Part shown: positions 1 through 7,122 of the stretch, piece by piece
Numbering within the stretch: the first letter of the stretch is position 1
How the letters are laid out: the number at the start of each line of letters is the position of its first letter
Assembly (NCBI GenBank): GCA_937996595.1
Contig: CALKVC010000188.1
Span: 1 to 31,992, forward strand
From: an uncultured Chitinophagaceae bacterium
Lineage (GTDB): Bacteria; Bacteroidota; Bacteroidia; Chitinophagales; Chitinophagaceae
Direction of reading: 5' to 3'
DNA: 31,992 nucleotides
The notes under the pieces: generated by a model
What the model saw: the letters and a program-made list of their open reading frames with translations, nothing else
The model's database searches: none
Told to the model about the DNA's origin: nothing
Made by a program: the position numbers and the translations under genes

Positions 1-152
1 ACAATTGTATCGCCCTCATTAATATTTGTATTTAAGATTTCTTCTGCCAACGGATCTTCAACATATTTCTGAATAGCTCTGTGTAAAGGTCTGGCTCCAA
101 ACTGTGGGTCGTATCCTTTTTCAGATAAGAAATCTTTAGCTGCATTTGTTAA
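1..152 (-). pseudogene. clpC: Orphan C-terminal fragment of ClpC-type AAA+ chaperone
   Basis: Read on the minus strand, about 49 codons match the end of the second AAA+ module of ClpC (the D2-small domain): the motifs KGYDPQFGARPLHRAIQ and YVEDPLAEEIL are diagnostic, and the 'EDPLAEEIL' form favours ClpC over ClpB. The reading frame runs off the left edge, so the last residues lie outside the window. On the N-terminal side it is blocked by an in-frame TAA at 153-155, and no ATG, GTG or TTG lies in frame between that stop and the homologous part. The roughly 750 residues that should precede this domain are therefore absent. By hand count the stretch is about 36% GC, against roughly 45-50% in the next gene. 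It is either a gene remnant, a recombination scar, or a chimeric assembly join near position 150-176. Confidence 0.75.
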
Positions 153-176
153 TTAACTTATACTTACATTCAATAT

Positions 177-1118
177 ATGCAAACAGTAATGATAACCGGT
201 GGTACCGGATTGGTTGGCAAAAAGCTCACGGCCCACCTGGTATCTAAAGGCTATAAGGTGATCATTCTTAGCAGAAAGGCTGGAAACAGGCCCAATATGG
301 CAAATGTGGGGTATGCAACCTGGGATATCGACAGGCAAACCATTGATGAACAAGCCATCCAATCGGCAGATTATATCATTCACCTGGCCGGTGCCGGTGT
401 AATGGACAGGAGATGGACGCCATCATATAAAAAAGAAATAGTAGATAGCAGGGTAAAAAGCAGCAGGCTGATCACTGAAAGCCTGAAAAAAATTCCAAAC
501 CGGGTTAAAGCTGTGTTATCGGCTTCTGCTATAGGCTGGTATGGCCTTGACAGGGAGCCTGCCAGGCCTTTCGTGGAGGAGGATGAACCAGCAACTGATT
601 ATTTGGGGCAAACATGTGTACTATGGGAAAAAAGCATTTCCGCTGCTTCCGGTGAACATACACGGGTTTGTATACTAAGAACCGGTATTGTTTTAAGTAA
701 TGAAGGAGGCGCTTTCACTGAATTTGTAAAACCGCTCAGGTATGGAATGGCCGCCATACTGGGAAACGGCAATCAAATAATCAGTTGGATACATATTGAT
801 GATCTTTGCCGCCTGTTCATATTTGCGATGGAAAACGCGTTCATGAAAAGAAGCTATAATGCAGTAACCGCTATGCCTGTTAGCAACAAGCAACTCACGT
901 TAACGCTGGCCAGAAAAAAAAGAGGAGGTTTTTTCATACCCTTTCATGTGCCGGCTTTCTTATTAAAATTAATTTTGGGCGAAGGCAGTATAGAAGTTTT
1001 AAAAAGCACTACCGTGAGTAACGACAAAGTGAAGGCGGCCGGTTTTACCTTTTTGTACCCGTCCATTGAATCTGCGATTGAAAAGCTTTTTGAAAAAACT
1101 ACAGGTCAGATTTTATAA
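177..1118 (+). CDS. TIGR01777 family NAD(P)-dependent epimerase/SDR (YfcH-like)
   Basis: A 313-residue cytosolic protein of the atypical SDR group typified by E. coli YfcH and human SDR39U1; the substrate is not known for the family. It opens with the Rossmann dinucleotide-binding motif GGTGLVG (residues 8-14), has the family signature HLAGAGVMDRRW near residue 70, the SASAIGWYG active-site region with its tyrosine near residue 120, and the C-terminal DUF1731 domain (from about residue 250, PFHVPAFLLKLILGE). Length is normal for the family. The ATG at 177 is the only start that keeps the beta-alpha-beta fold intact; no Shine-Dalgarno is visible. Only about 25 bases separate it from the ClpC fragment, so its native promoter may be missing. 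It converges with the ABC permease gene and their 3' ends overlap by 20 bases. Confidence 0.9.
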   Translation: MQTVMITGGTGLVGKKLTAHLVSKGYKVIILSRKAGNRPNMANVGYATWDIDRQTIDEQAIQSADYIIHLAGAGVMDRRWTPSYKKEIVDSRVKSSRLITESLKKIPNRVKAVLSASAIGWYGLDREPARPFVEEDEPATDYLGQTCVLWEKSISAASGEHTRVCILRTGIVLSNEGGAFTEFVKPLRYGMAAILGNGNQIISWIHIDDLCRLFIFAMENAFMKRSYNAVTAMPVSNKQLTLTLARKKRGGFFIPFHVPAFLLKLILGEGSIEVLKSTTVSNDKVKAAGFTFLYPSIESAIEKLFEKTTGQIL

Positions 1119-1923
1119 TCCGTCTCCTGCTCAGCATAAAAAATAACAGTACATATATAACGGCAAACAGTAAAACCAGCCAGGTATAATCTGTAGGAAG
1201 ATTTGATTTTGCAATTGATTTCAACGGGTTATCCGGAAAAGTAAGTAACCCGTCGGAAGCATTCATAGGAAGGTAATCGCCCATGCTTCCCAGGTCTATC
1301 CCATGATCGGCCCTTAATTTTATGCTCCACACATCCAGCAATTGTGAAATGATATTTTCAGCTCCCATATAAATGAAATACAGGCCTATAGCGAATCCAG
1401 TACGCCTGATCCAAACTGAAATTAAAACGGCCAGCAGGTTGTAAGACAGCGCTTTCAGCAAGAAGAATCCCACATGGGAAAAGCCTGTGAGGGAAAAAGA
1501 AGTTCCGGAAAACAGACCAAATAGCAGGGCTGTAATCATAACCAGTAAAGTAGTTGTAATGGCCGCAATTACAGCCAGCATGATCTTAACAGATATAAAA
1601 TCTTCCCTGCTCCAACCATCAATGATATTCTGCCTGTTTGTGCGGTAGGTAAATTCATTTGTTACCAGAATGATCAGCAGCAAGGCCGGTAACATCAGCA
1701 GCCAACCGGTGGCATAGCTGGTAGTCTGCCAGGTTCTGGTAAACTCATACGGGTTGAAAGATGAAACAAGCCCGGCGGTGTTGATCTGCCCCACTATATT
1801 CTTGTTAACCGTATATACGATGTAATTTGTTGTAAACACACCAAGCACTATAAAACTGCTGATGATGATGAATGCGTTGTAATTCTTCAGTTTGAGCCAT
1901 TCTGTCTTTAATAACTTGAGCAT
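1099..1923 (-). CDS. ABC-2 type transporter permease subunit
   Basis: A 274-residue integral membrane protein with about six hydrophobic segments: one near residues 15-38, a cluster through residues 75-215, and a final one near 245-265 followed by the basic tail SRRRIIKSDL. A cytoplasmic N-terminal helix rich in Lys and Leu (MLKLLKTEWLKLKN) precedes the first segment, as in ABC-2 permeases such as the bacitracin/lantibiotic-immunity and gliding (GldF) types. It lies 27 bases downstream of the ATPase gene on the same strand and must be its membrane partner. The substrate cannot be told from sequence. The stop codon lies inside the 3' end of the convergent epimerase gene. Confidence 0.85.
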   Translation of the reverse strand: MLKLLKTEWLKLKNYNAFIIISSFIVLGVFTTNYIVYTVNKNIVGQINTAGLVSSFNPYEFTRTWQTTSYATGWLLMLPALLLIILVTNEFTYRTNRQNIIDGWSREDFISVKIMLAVIAAITTTLLVMITALLFGLFSGTSFSLTGFSHVGFFLLKALSYNLLAVLISVWIRRTGFAIGLYFIYMGAENIISQLLDVWSIKLRADHGIDLGSMGDYLPMNASDGLLTFPDNPLKSIAKSNLPTDYTWLVLLFAVIYVLLFFMLSRRRIIKSDL

Positions 1924-1950
1924 GTATCAGGATTTTCCGAAATTGAAAAT

Positions 1951-2838
1951 TTAGTTAGTCAGTTCAAAGAATTTGCTTTCCAGGCTTTTCTTTTTCAGTT
2001 GCAGGTGAGATAATACGATACCGTTGCTGAAACAATACTGGTTTACCGATGCAAGGTTTGCAGTTCCTGCCGGGAAATATGCCTTTACCACCTGGTCGGC
2101 CTGGTCAACATTGCCAACACCAGGCATTTTCAGCAGGGCTGCATGTAATTGCTGAAGGTCAGCAGATGCCAGCTCCACCATATCTTCATTCACCAGTATC
2201 TCATTCACGTCTCCATGTGTTATCAGGGTTCCCTGCTTGAGGATAGCCACATGGGTGCATACTTTTTCCACTTCATCCAGCAGGTGACTGGCCATGATGA
2301 TCGTTTTGCCCTGTTTTGATAATTTTTTTATCAGCTCCCGTATCTCTGCAATGCCTACCGGGTCCAGCCCGTTGGTGGGTTCATCAAAAACAAGCACATC
2401 GGGGTTACCGAGCAATGCAGCACCTATGGCTAACCGTTGTTTCATGCCAAGGCTATACGTGTTGAACCTGGAATTCTTCCTGGCCGACAGGTTCACAATT
2501 TCCAGCACCCTTTCAATATCATCTTCGCCCCGTTCCTTGATGGATGCCGCAATCTTCAGGTTCTGCACCGCATTGAGGTAATGATAGAAGTTAGGGGTTT
2601 CCAACAGGGTGCCTATCTGTTTTCGCTGCTTGCTGGACGGCTCTTCACCCAAAATACGGTACCCGCCTCCGGATGCCTTCAGCACATCCATGATGATTCC
2701 CAGCAGTGTCGTTTTGCCGCTGCCGTTAGGGCCAAGGATGCCAAAAACCGTGCCGGCAGGCACTGAAAAACTAACATTCTTCAATGCCTTTATATTGCCA
2801 TAATTCTTGGAAAGGTTCTCTACTGTTAATACTTCCAT
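1951..2838 (-). CDS. ABC transporter ATP-binding protein
   Basis: A 295-residue cytoplasmic ATPase that powers the ABC-2 permease encoded just downstream. All core motifs are present: Walker A GPNGSGKT (residues 36-43), the Q-loop region near 80, a degenerate signature YSLGMKQR (128-135, in place of LSGGQ; the SxGMKQR form is usual in this exporter subfamily), Walker B LVFDEP (149-154) with its catalytic Glu, and the H-loop His185 in MASHLLDEVE. About 85 residues after the H-loop form the small C-terminal regulatory region common in bacitracin-resistance (BcrA-like) and GldA-like ATPases. The two genes form an operon read leftward. A 7-base inverted repeat lies about 21 bases upstream of the start. 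Confidence 0.93.
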   Translation of the reverse strand: MEVLTVENLSKNYGNIKALKNVSFSVPAGTVFGILGPNGSGKTTLLGIIMDVLKASGGGYRILGEEPSSKQRKQIGTLLETPNFYHYLNAVQNLKIAASIKERGEDDIERVLEIVNLSARKNSRFNTYSLGMKQRLAIGAALLGNPDVLVFDEPTNGLDPVGIAEIRELIKKLSKQGKTIIMASHLLDEVEKVCTHVAILKQGTLITHGDVNEILVNEDMVELASADLQQLHAALLKMPGVGNVDQADQVVKAYFPAGTANLASVNQYCFSNGIVLSHLQLKKKSLESKFFELTN

Positions 2839-2858
2839 GTTAGCTCTGTTTCATATTC

Positions 2859-2891
2859 CGTGTCAAGATAATGGTTTTTATTAATGACACG
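2859..2891. promoter_or_regulatory. Inverted repeat upstream of ABC transporter operon (possible operator)
   Basis: The arms CGTGTCA (2859-2865) and TGACACG (2885-2891) are perfect inverted copies separated by 19 bases of AT-rich sequence, and the nearer arm lies about 20 bases before the ATPase start codon. The position fits a repressor or two-component regulator site over the promoter, but no regulator gene is adjacent and a 7-base repeat can arise by chance. Confidence 0.3.
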
Positions 2892-2980
2892 TTTTAATTT
2901 AATGATGAATGGCAAAGCGTTTCATATTCCTTGCCTGCTTTGTTGTCGAATTCATTTTCTCATTCCCTGCTTTAACATCC

Positions 2981-3067
2981 CCAAATCATCCATCTCCAAA
3001 TCTCCAAATCAATTCATCTCCAAATCAATCACCTCCAAATCTCCAAATCAAATCATCTCCAAATCAA
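2981..3067. repeat. Imperfect CCAAATC tandem repeat island
   Basis: The heptamer CCAAATC occurs seven times in 85 bases (starting at 2981, 2996, 3004, 3020, 3035, 3043 and 3059), linked by CT, CATCT and AATCA spacers so that a larger unit such as CATCTCCAAATC recurs at 2991, 3015 and 3054. Read on the minus strand the unit is GATTTGGAGATG. The last copy covers the TGA stop codon (3064-3066) of the metzincin gene. There are no unique spacers of constant length, so it is not a CRISPR. It occupies most of the interval between the metzincin and the ABC operon. Confidence 0.85.
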
Positions 3068-3717
3068 CCTTCTTCCACCTCATGCCATACCGAAGAAAAA
3101 CCGCCCAATATTGCATGCCCGGTTTCGCTGAAATTCAGTTTATGCAGTTGCAGGTCGTCAATATCTTTTTGTAAAACTTTCCTGAAAAACGGATTTAACG
3201 TGCCGCCTTTTTCACCTGGCCTTGCTGTTGGATCATACTGAAACGGCGGATCTACCAGTGTTCCCCTTGGATACATGATGCCGGGAATCCCTTTACCCCG
3301 GATATCAATCACGTCCGGATGGTCTAACCCGATAGTATGCCCGAATTCATGTGCCGCCGTAGTTGAATTATTCAACAGGTTATCCAGTTTAAAATACCCG
3401 GTATTGCTGTTTATCCCATCCACATAGGAAATATTTCCTGCAGCAAACTCCTCAATCCTGAAATAATTATACTGCGGATTGCTATTGGCAATTACATCCA
3501 GGTCGGTAAGTCCCGGTTTATATTTACCCTGAATGATAAAATTAACAAGATACCGGTTACCGTTTATCCATACGGCACCATTGGGTTCATTCCAATGTTT
3601 ACTAACGTCAATAGACACCTGCTCAGCAAGTTGCCGGCTGGCTGCATTGCCATAGAGGAGGAATGTGGCATGAATATTAAGCAAATGGCGAGCCATATCT
3701 AATTCAGCTACACCCAT
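3064..3717 (-). CDS. Metzincin-type zinc metalloprotease, no signal peptide
   Basis: A 217-residue protein with the complete metzincin zinc site HEFGHTIGLDH (His123, Glu124, His127, His133) and a downstream Met-turn in GIMYPRG (Met148), as in matrixins and related M10-like peptidases. The N-terminal half should form the five-stranded sheet of the catalytic domain, so this is essentially a bare catalytic domain without prodomain, sorting tail or visible signal sequence (it begins MGVAELDMARHLLN). Its ATG follows directly on the TAG stop of the S9 peptidase gene (TAG|ATG), which implies translational coupling with that gene. The protein could be cytosolic, or could leave the cell by a route I cannot see. 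The zincin fold is well supported; the peptide substrate is unknown. Confidence 0.8.
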   Translation of the reverse strand: MGVAELDMARHLLNIHATFLLYGNAASRQLAEQVSIDVSKHWNEPNGAVWINGNRYLVNFIIQGKYKPGLTDLDVIANSNPQYNYFRIEEFAAGNISYVDGINSNTGYFKLDNLLNNSTTAAHEFGHTIGLDHPDVIDIRGKGIPGIMYPRGTLVDPPFQYDPTARPGEKGGTLNPFFRKVLQKDIDDLQLHKLNFSETGHAILGGFSSVWHEVEEG

Positions 3718-5868
3718 CTACTTCAGGTGTTGCATGAAATAATCAGTTACTTTCTGGTATAAGTGAGCCCTGTCTTTACCTACAACATTGTGTTCATGCC
3801 CCGGGTAAATCATATAATCTACCTGTACGGATTTATCTACAGCCGCTTTTACAAAATTCACAGAATGCTGTTGTACAACAACCGGGTCCTGTAGTCCGTG
3901 AATCAGCAGGAGTTTGCCTTTTAGTTTTCCGGCCTTTTTCACCAGGTTGGTAGCCTCGTAGCCCTCCGGGTTTTCGGCAGGTGTATCCATATATCTTTCA
4001 CCATACATGATTTCATAGTATTTCCAATCCATTACCGGCCCGCCCGCAACCGCTGCTTTAAAAACGCCCGGATATTCAAGCATGAAATAGGTTGTCATGA
4101 ACCCGCCGTAACTCCAGCCAAACAAACCCATATTATCCGTATCAGTATATGAAAGTGATTTCAAAAATGATACGCCGGCCATCATGTCTTCCATTTGCTT
4201 TTTACCTGCATGGCGAAAGATGGATTGTTCAAATGCCTTTCCGCGGTTTGAACTGCCCCTGGTATCAAGGGTAAATACAATATAACCACGGGCTGCCATA
4301 TACTGGAACCAGTAATCACCGGCTCCCCCATTCCAGGCATTCAGCACCATTTGCGCATGCGGGCCTCCGTACCAGTATACAACCACCGGGTATTTTTGGG
4401 TACTGTCAAAATTGGCCGGTTTATATAACCTGCAATACAATTCCGTTCCTTCTTCATTCTTAATGGTAAAAATAGAAAGTTTGCCGGTACTGTACGCTGA
4501 CAGCGGGTTTGCTGATTGGAGCAGCGTTTTCAGTTTACCGGTTTTACTTTCCAGCAGCTGAATCGTTTTCGGGTTATCCGGGCTGCTGTAATTATCAATT
4601 ACATAGTTACCATCTGTACTTACAAGCGTATTATGCAGATAATCGCCGGTTGTAATTTGCTTAGAAGTTCCTTTCTTGATGTTCAACATATACAGGTTCT
4701 TTGAAACCGGGGAAACGGCAGTGGAAGTATAAAACAGGTGCTCTGCCTTTGCATCAAAATCCTTTACTTCAAGCACTTCCCAGTTTCCGGAGGTGAGTTG
4801 TTTTACCAGTGAACCGTCTGTATTATACAGGTATAAATGATTCCAGCCATCCCTCCTGTTTTGCCAGATAAACTGGCCGGGATTGCCTTTCACAAACAAC
4901 ATTGGATCCAATGGTTCAACATATTTAGTATCAGTTTCCTCAAACAATGTTTTTATAAACGCACCGGTTGCCGCATCATACTGGTTTAGCCACATATGAT
5001 TCTGTTCACGGTTTACCACTGCTATAAATATAGATTTGTCATCAGGACTCCAGGCGATATTGGTAAGGTATTGCTCTGCCGGTTCTCCCGTTTTAATCCA
5101 TACCGTGGTTTTTGTAACTGCATTGTAAACTGCCACGGTAACATGATGGCTTTTTCCGCCGGCCATCGGGTATTTTATATTCTCGTTAACTGCCGGGTAT
5201 TGGGTCCAGTCTATGATGGGGTAATCAGTTACCATGCTTTGATCCATACGGTAAAAAGCAAGCATCTTACCATCATTGCTCCAGAAAGTGCCTTTATGTA
5301 TCCCGAATTCATCGCGGTGTACCGATGAGGCATACACGATATCTTTGCTTCCGTCTGAAGTAACCTGATTTATATCAGCTCCTTTGGCCACAAACAGGTT
5401 AAACTTGTCTACATACGCAATATAACCATCTTCACTTCTCTCCACATTTTCCTTGGCTGCGGTATTCTTATCAATTAACACGGCATACCTGTTATCCTTT
5501 GTATTAAGGGAAATGCGCTGCCCTTTCAGGCTGATGATCCAGTTGTCTGCTCCAAACTGAACAGGCATCAATGCCTTTACCGTATCCAGGGCTGCAGCGC
5601 GTAATTTTTCATTAAACTGCTGAAGGGTCAGGAAAACCGTTTCTTCCCTGCCGGCAAAACTGCCTTTGACCCAAACTTCGGTGCCGTCAATTTTTTTCAG
5701 GTACACATAATCGTTAGTTCCCTTTATGAACTGAAGCTGTTTGAGGCTTTCGGGTGCCAGTGTGGTCCTTGCATTAAGCATGGCATCTTCCATACTCAGC
5801 AGCCTGGGTTGTGCAAACAAGAAGCCGGCGGGCAACAATAAAATCAGTAATGCAGTAATCCTTTTCAT
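3718..5868 (-). CDS. S9 family prolyl oligopeptidase (DPP-IV-like), exported
   Basis: A 716-residue serine peptidase with a cleavable signal peptide (hydrophobic core ALLILLLPAGFLFA, then Q at residue 20), so it acts in the periplasm or at the outer surface. The N-terminal beta-propeller (DPP-IV domain, roughly residues 100-460) is followed by the alpha/beta hydrolase domain (about 505-716). The nucleophile is Ser586 in GWSYGG, the acid Asp661 in GLQDPV, and the base His691 or His693 in YPGHEHNV. Where DPP-IV enzymes carry a Glu-Glu pair that holds the substrate N-terminus (YEEE), this protein has HRDEFGI (Asp186-Glu187). It probably removes dipeptides, perhaps X-Pro, from peptides released by the secreted proteases nearby. 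The metzincin gene begins at its stop codon. Length is usual for the family. Confidence 0.92.
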   Translation of the reverse strand: MKRITALLILLLPAGFLFAQPRLLSMEDAMLNARTTLAPESLKQLQFIKGTNDYVYLKKIDGTEVWVKGSFAGREETVFLTLQQFNEKLRAAALDTVKALMPVQFGADNWIISLKGQRISLNTKDNRYAVLIDKNTAAKENVERSEDGYIAYVDKFNLFVAKGADINQVTSDGSKDIVYASSVHRDEFGIHKGTFWSNDGKMLAFYRMDQSMVTDYPIIDWTQYPAVNENIKYPMAGGKSHHVTVAVYNAVTKTTVWIKTGEPAEQYLTNIAWSPDDKSIFIAVVNREQNHMWLNQYDAATGAFIKTLFEETDTKYVEPLDPMLFVKGNPGQFIWQNRRDGWNHLYLYNTDGSLVKQLTSGNWEVLEVKDFDAKAEHLFYTSTAVSPVSKNLYMLNIKKGTSKQITTGDYLHNTLVSTDGNYVIDNYSSPDNPKTIQLLESKTGKLKTLLQSANPLSAYSTGKLSIFTIKNEEGTELYCRLYKPANFDSTQKYPVVVYWYGGPHAQMVLNAWNGGAGDYWFQYMAARGYIVFTLDTRGSSNRGKAFEQSIFRHAGKKQMEDMMAGVSFLKSLSYTDTDNMGLFGWSYGGFMTTYFMLEYPGVFKAAVAGGPVMDWKYYEIMYGERYMDTPAENPEGYEATNLVKKAGKLKGKLLLIHGLQDPVVVQQHSVNFVKAAVDKSVQVDYMIYPGHEHNVVGKDRAHLYQKVTDYFMQHLK

Positions 5869-5889
5869 CTTATACGTTTTTGGAGCTGG

Positions 5890-5897
5890 TAAAAGTA
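5890..5897 (-). promoter_or_regulatory. Probable -7 element for the S9 peptidase gene
   Basis: On the minus strand TACTTTTA matches seven of eight positions of the Bacteroidota -7 consensus TAnnTTTG, about 22 bases before the ATG. No clear -33 TTTG accompanies it, so support is moderate. Confidence 0.35.
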
Positions 5898-5969
5898 GGT
5901 AATAATTTATTCTTTCATAAAACCGGCAATGAAGGGCAGGTGAAAAAGCCTAGTTTCTTATATTCCGGG

Positions 5970-7007
5970 TCAGGATTCTATGAGGGTAACCATGTTATCG
6001 GTTACCGTTAACTGATGACGTACGCCGCATTTTAATGCCAGGTTATGTTTCTGGTGCCCAACCGGAAAACCAAAACATACCGGGTAATTATATTTCCTTA
6101 CTTTTTCAAGTATGATCTCTTCTACTGATTTACCAAACTCTTCTCCGGGATCATCCGGTTTAACCCTGAAGCCGCCGATTATTAATCCGCCCAGGTGCTT
6201 CAGTTTTCCGGTTCTTTCCAGGTTCCAGCACATCCGGTCTATACTATACAGGTATTCGCCGGTATCTTCAATGAAGAGGATCTTGTTACGCGTATCAATA
6301 TCACTGATTGTGCCTGCCAGGCTTTCCAGTATTTTAAGGTTTCCGCCAACAAGCTGGCCTGTTGCCCTGCCTGGCCTGTTTTGTATGTTAGGCTGCACGG
6401 GATATTCCATTTTTTTTCCGCTGAGGCAGTCATGGATGGAATCAATGGATTGAAGCTGGGTTATGTCTGCATCAATGGTGTTTACCGGAAAACTACTGCA
6501 CATTTTTGAATGGATGCTGGCTATCTGCAACCTGCTATGGATATGGCTGTGAATAACCGTAAGGTCGCTGAACCCTATCACCCATTTCGGGTATTGTTTG
6601 AATTTATCAAAATTCAACCTGTCGATGATACGGATTAGGCCATAACCGCCCCGTGCCGAAAGAATCGCTCTTATCTCTTTATCATCAAGCATTTGCTGAA
6701 GACCCGCCAGCCGTTCTTCATCGGTTCCGCCAAAACTGTTATCACGTTTGCCTACTGTATTGTCAACCTTTACCATGAAGCCCCATTCCTGTAGTTTTCT
6801 AACCGCAGGCTGAATTTCATCCATGGTAACAAACCCTGCCGGGCAGGTAATTCCCACTGTATCGCCTGCTTTGAGAAATGGCGGTTGCCGGGCACTTTCA
6901 GCTTCCTGCAAATACCTTTCGGTATTGGTTGAATCATTACTTTGCCCAATCGTTGCAACTGCAGCGGTTAATGGCAATACAGTACTGATGAATTTCTTCC
7001 TGTTCAT
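5970..7007 (-). CDS. S66 family LD-carboxypeptidase-like protein with N-terminal export signal
   Basis: A 345-residue serine peptidase of the LdcA/MccF family, which cleaves the L,D bond of muropeptide tetrapeptides in peptidoglycan recycling or removes C-terminal groups from peptide-nucleotide antibiotics. By comparison with P. aeruginosa LdcA the triad is Ser147 in GFSDLT, Glu247 in FIEDTGE and His318 in FPVGHQKHN; RGGYG (119-123) and GGNLK are further family motifs. The N-terminus MNRKKFISTVLPLTAAV looks like a Tat-like or Sec signal with the twin-Arg reduced to Arg-Lys-Lys, so it is probably exported. A second family member lies at 19221-20147 without a signal. It is transcribed divergently from ppsA, with 115 bases between the starts. 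A TAaCTTTA element sits so close to the ATG that the mRNA could be leaderless. Confidence 0.9.
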   Translation of the reverse strand: MNRKKFISTVLPLTAAVATIGQSNDSTNTERYLQEAESARQPPFLKAGDTVGITCPAGFVTMDEIQPAVRKLQEWGFMVKVDNTVGKRDNSFGGTDEERLAGLQQMLDDKEIRAILSARGGYGLIRIIDRLNFDKFKQYPKWVIGFSDLTVIHSHIHSRLQIASIHSKMCSSFPVNTIDADITQLQSIDSIHDCLSGKKMEYPVQPNIQNRPGRATGQLVGGNLKILESLAGTISDIDTRNKILFIEDTGEYLYSIDRMCWNLERTGKLKHLGGLIIGGFRVKPDDPGEEFGKSVEEIILEKVRKYNYPVCFGFPVGHQKHNLALKCGVRHQLTVTDNMVTLIES

Positions 7008-7122
7008 TCTCTAAAGTTAAAAAATTATGACTTTACCAGGCTTGTTGAAAGAATCTCCCTGTTGCGTGATAAAAAAGCATTATATTACAACAACGATTGT
7101 TTAACTGCTTAATTCCCGCTTT

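Noticed and set aside
2981..3065. CRISPR-like spaced repeats
   Set aside because: Repeat units are only 7-12 bases, spacing varies from 8 to 16 bases, spacers are themselves low-complexity, and no cas genes are nearby.
2884..3241. Small plus-strand frames across the CCAAATC island
   Set aside because: Their residues come from reading the DNA repeat (SPNQ/SKSPNQ) and from the antisense of the metzincin; no support for expression.
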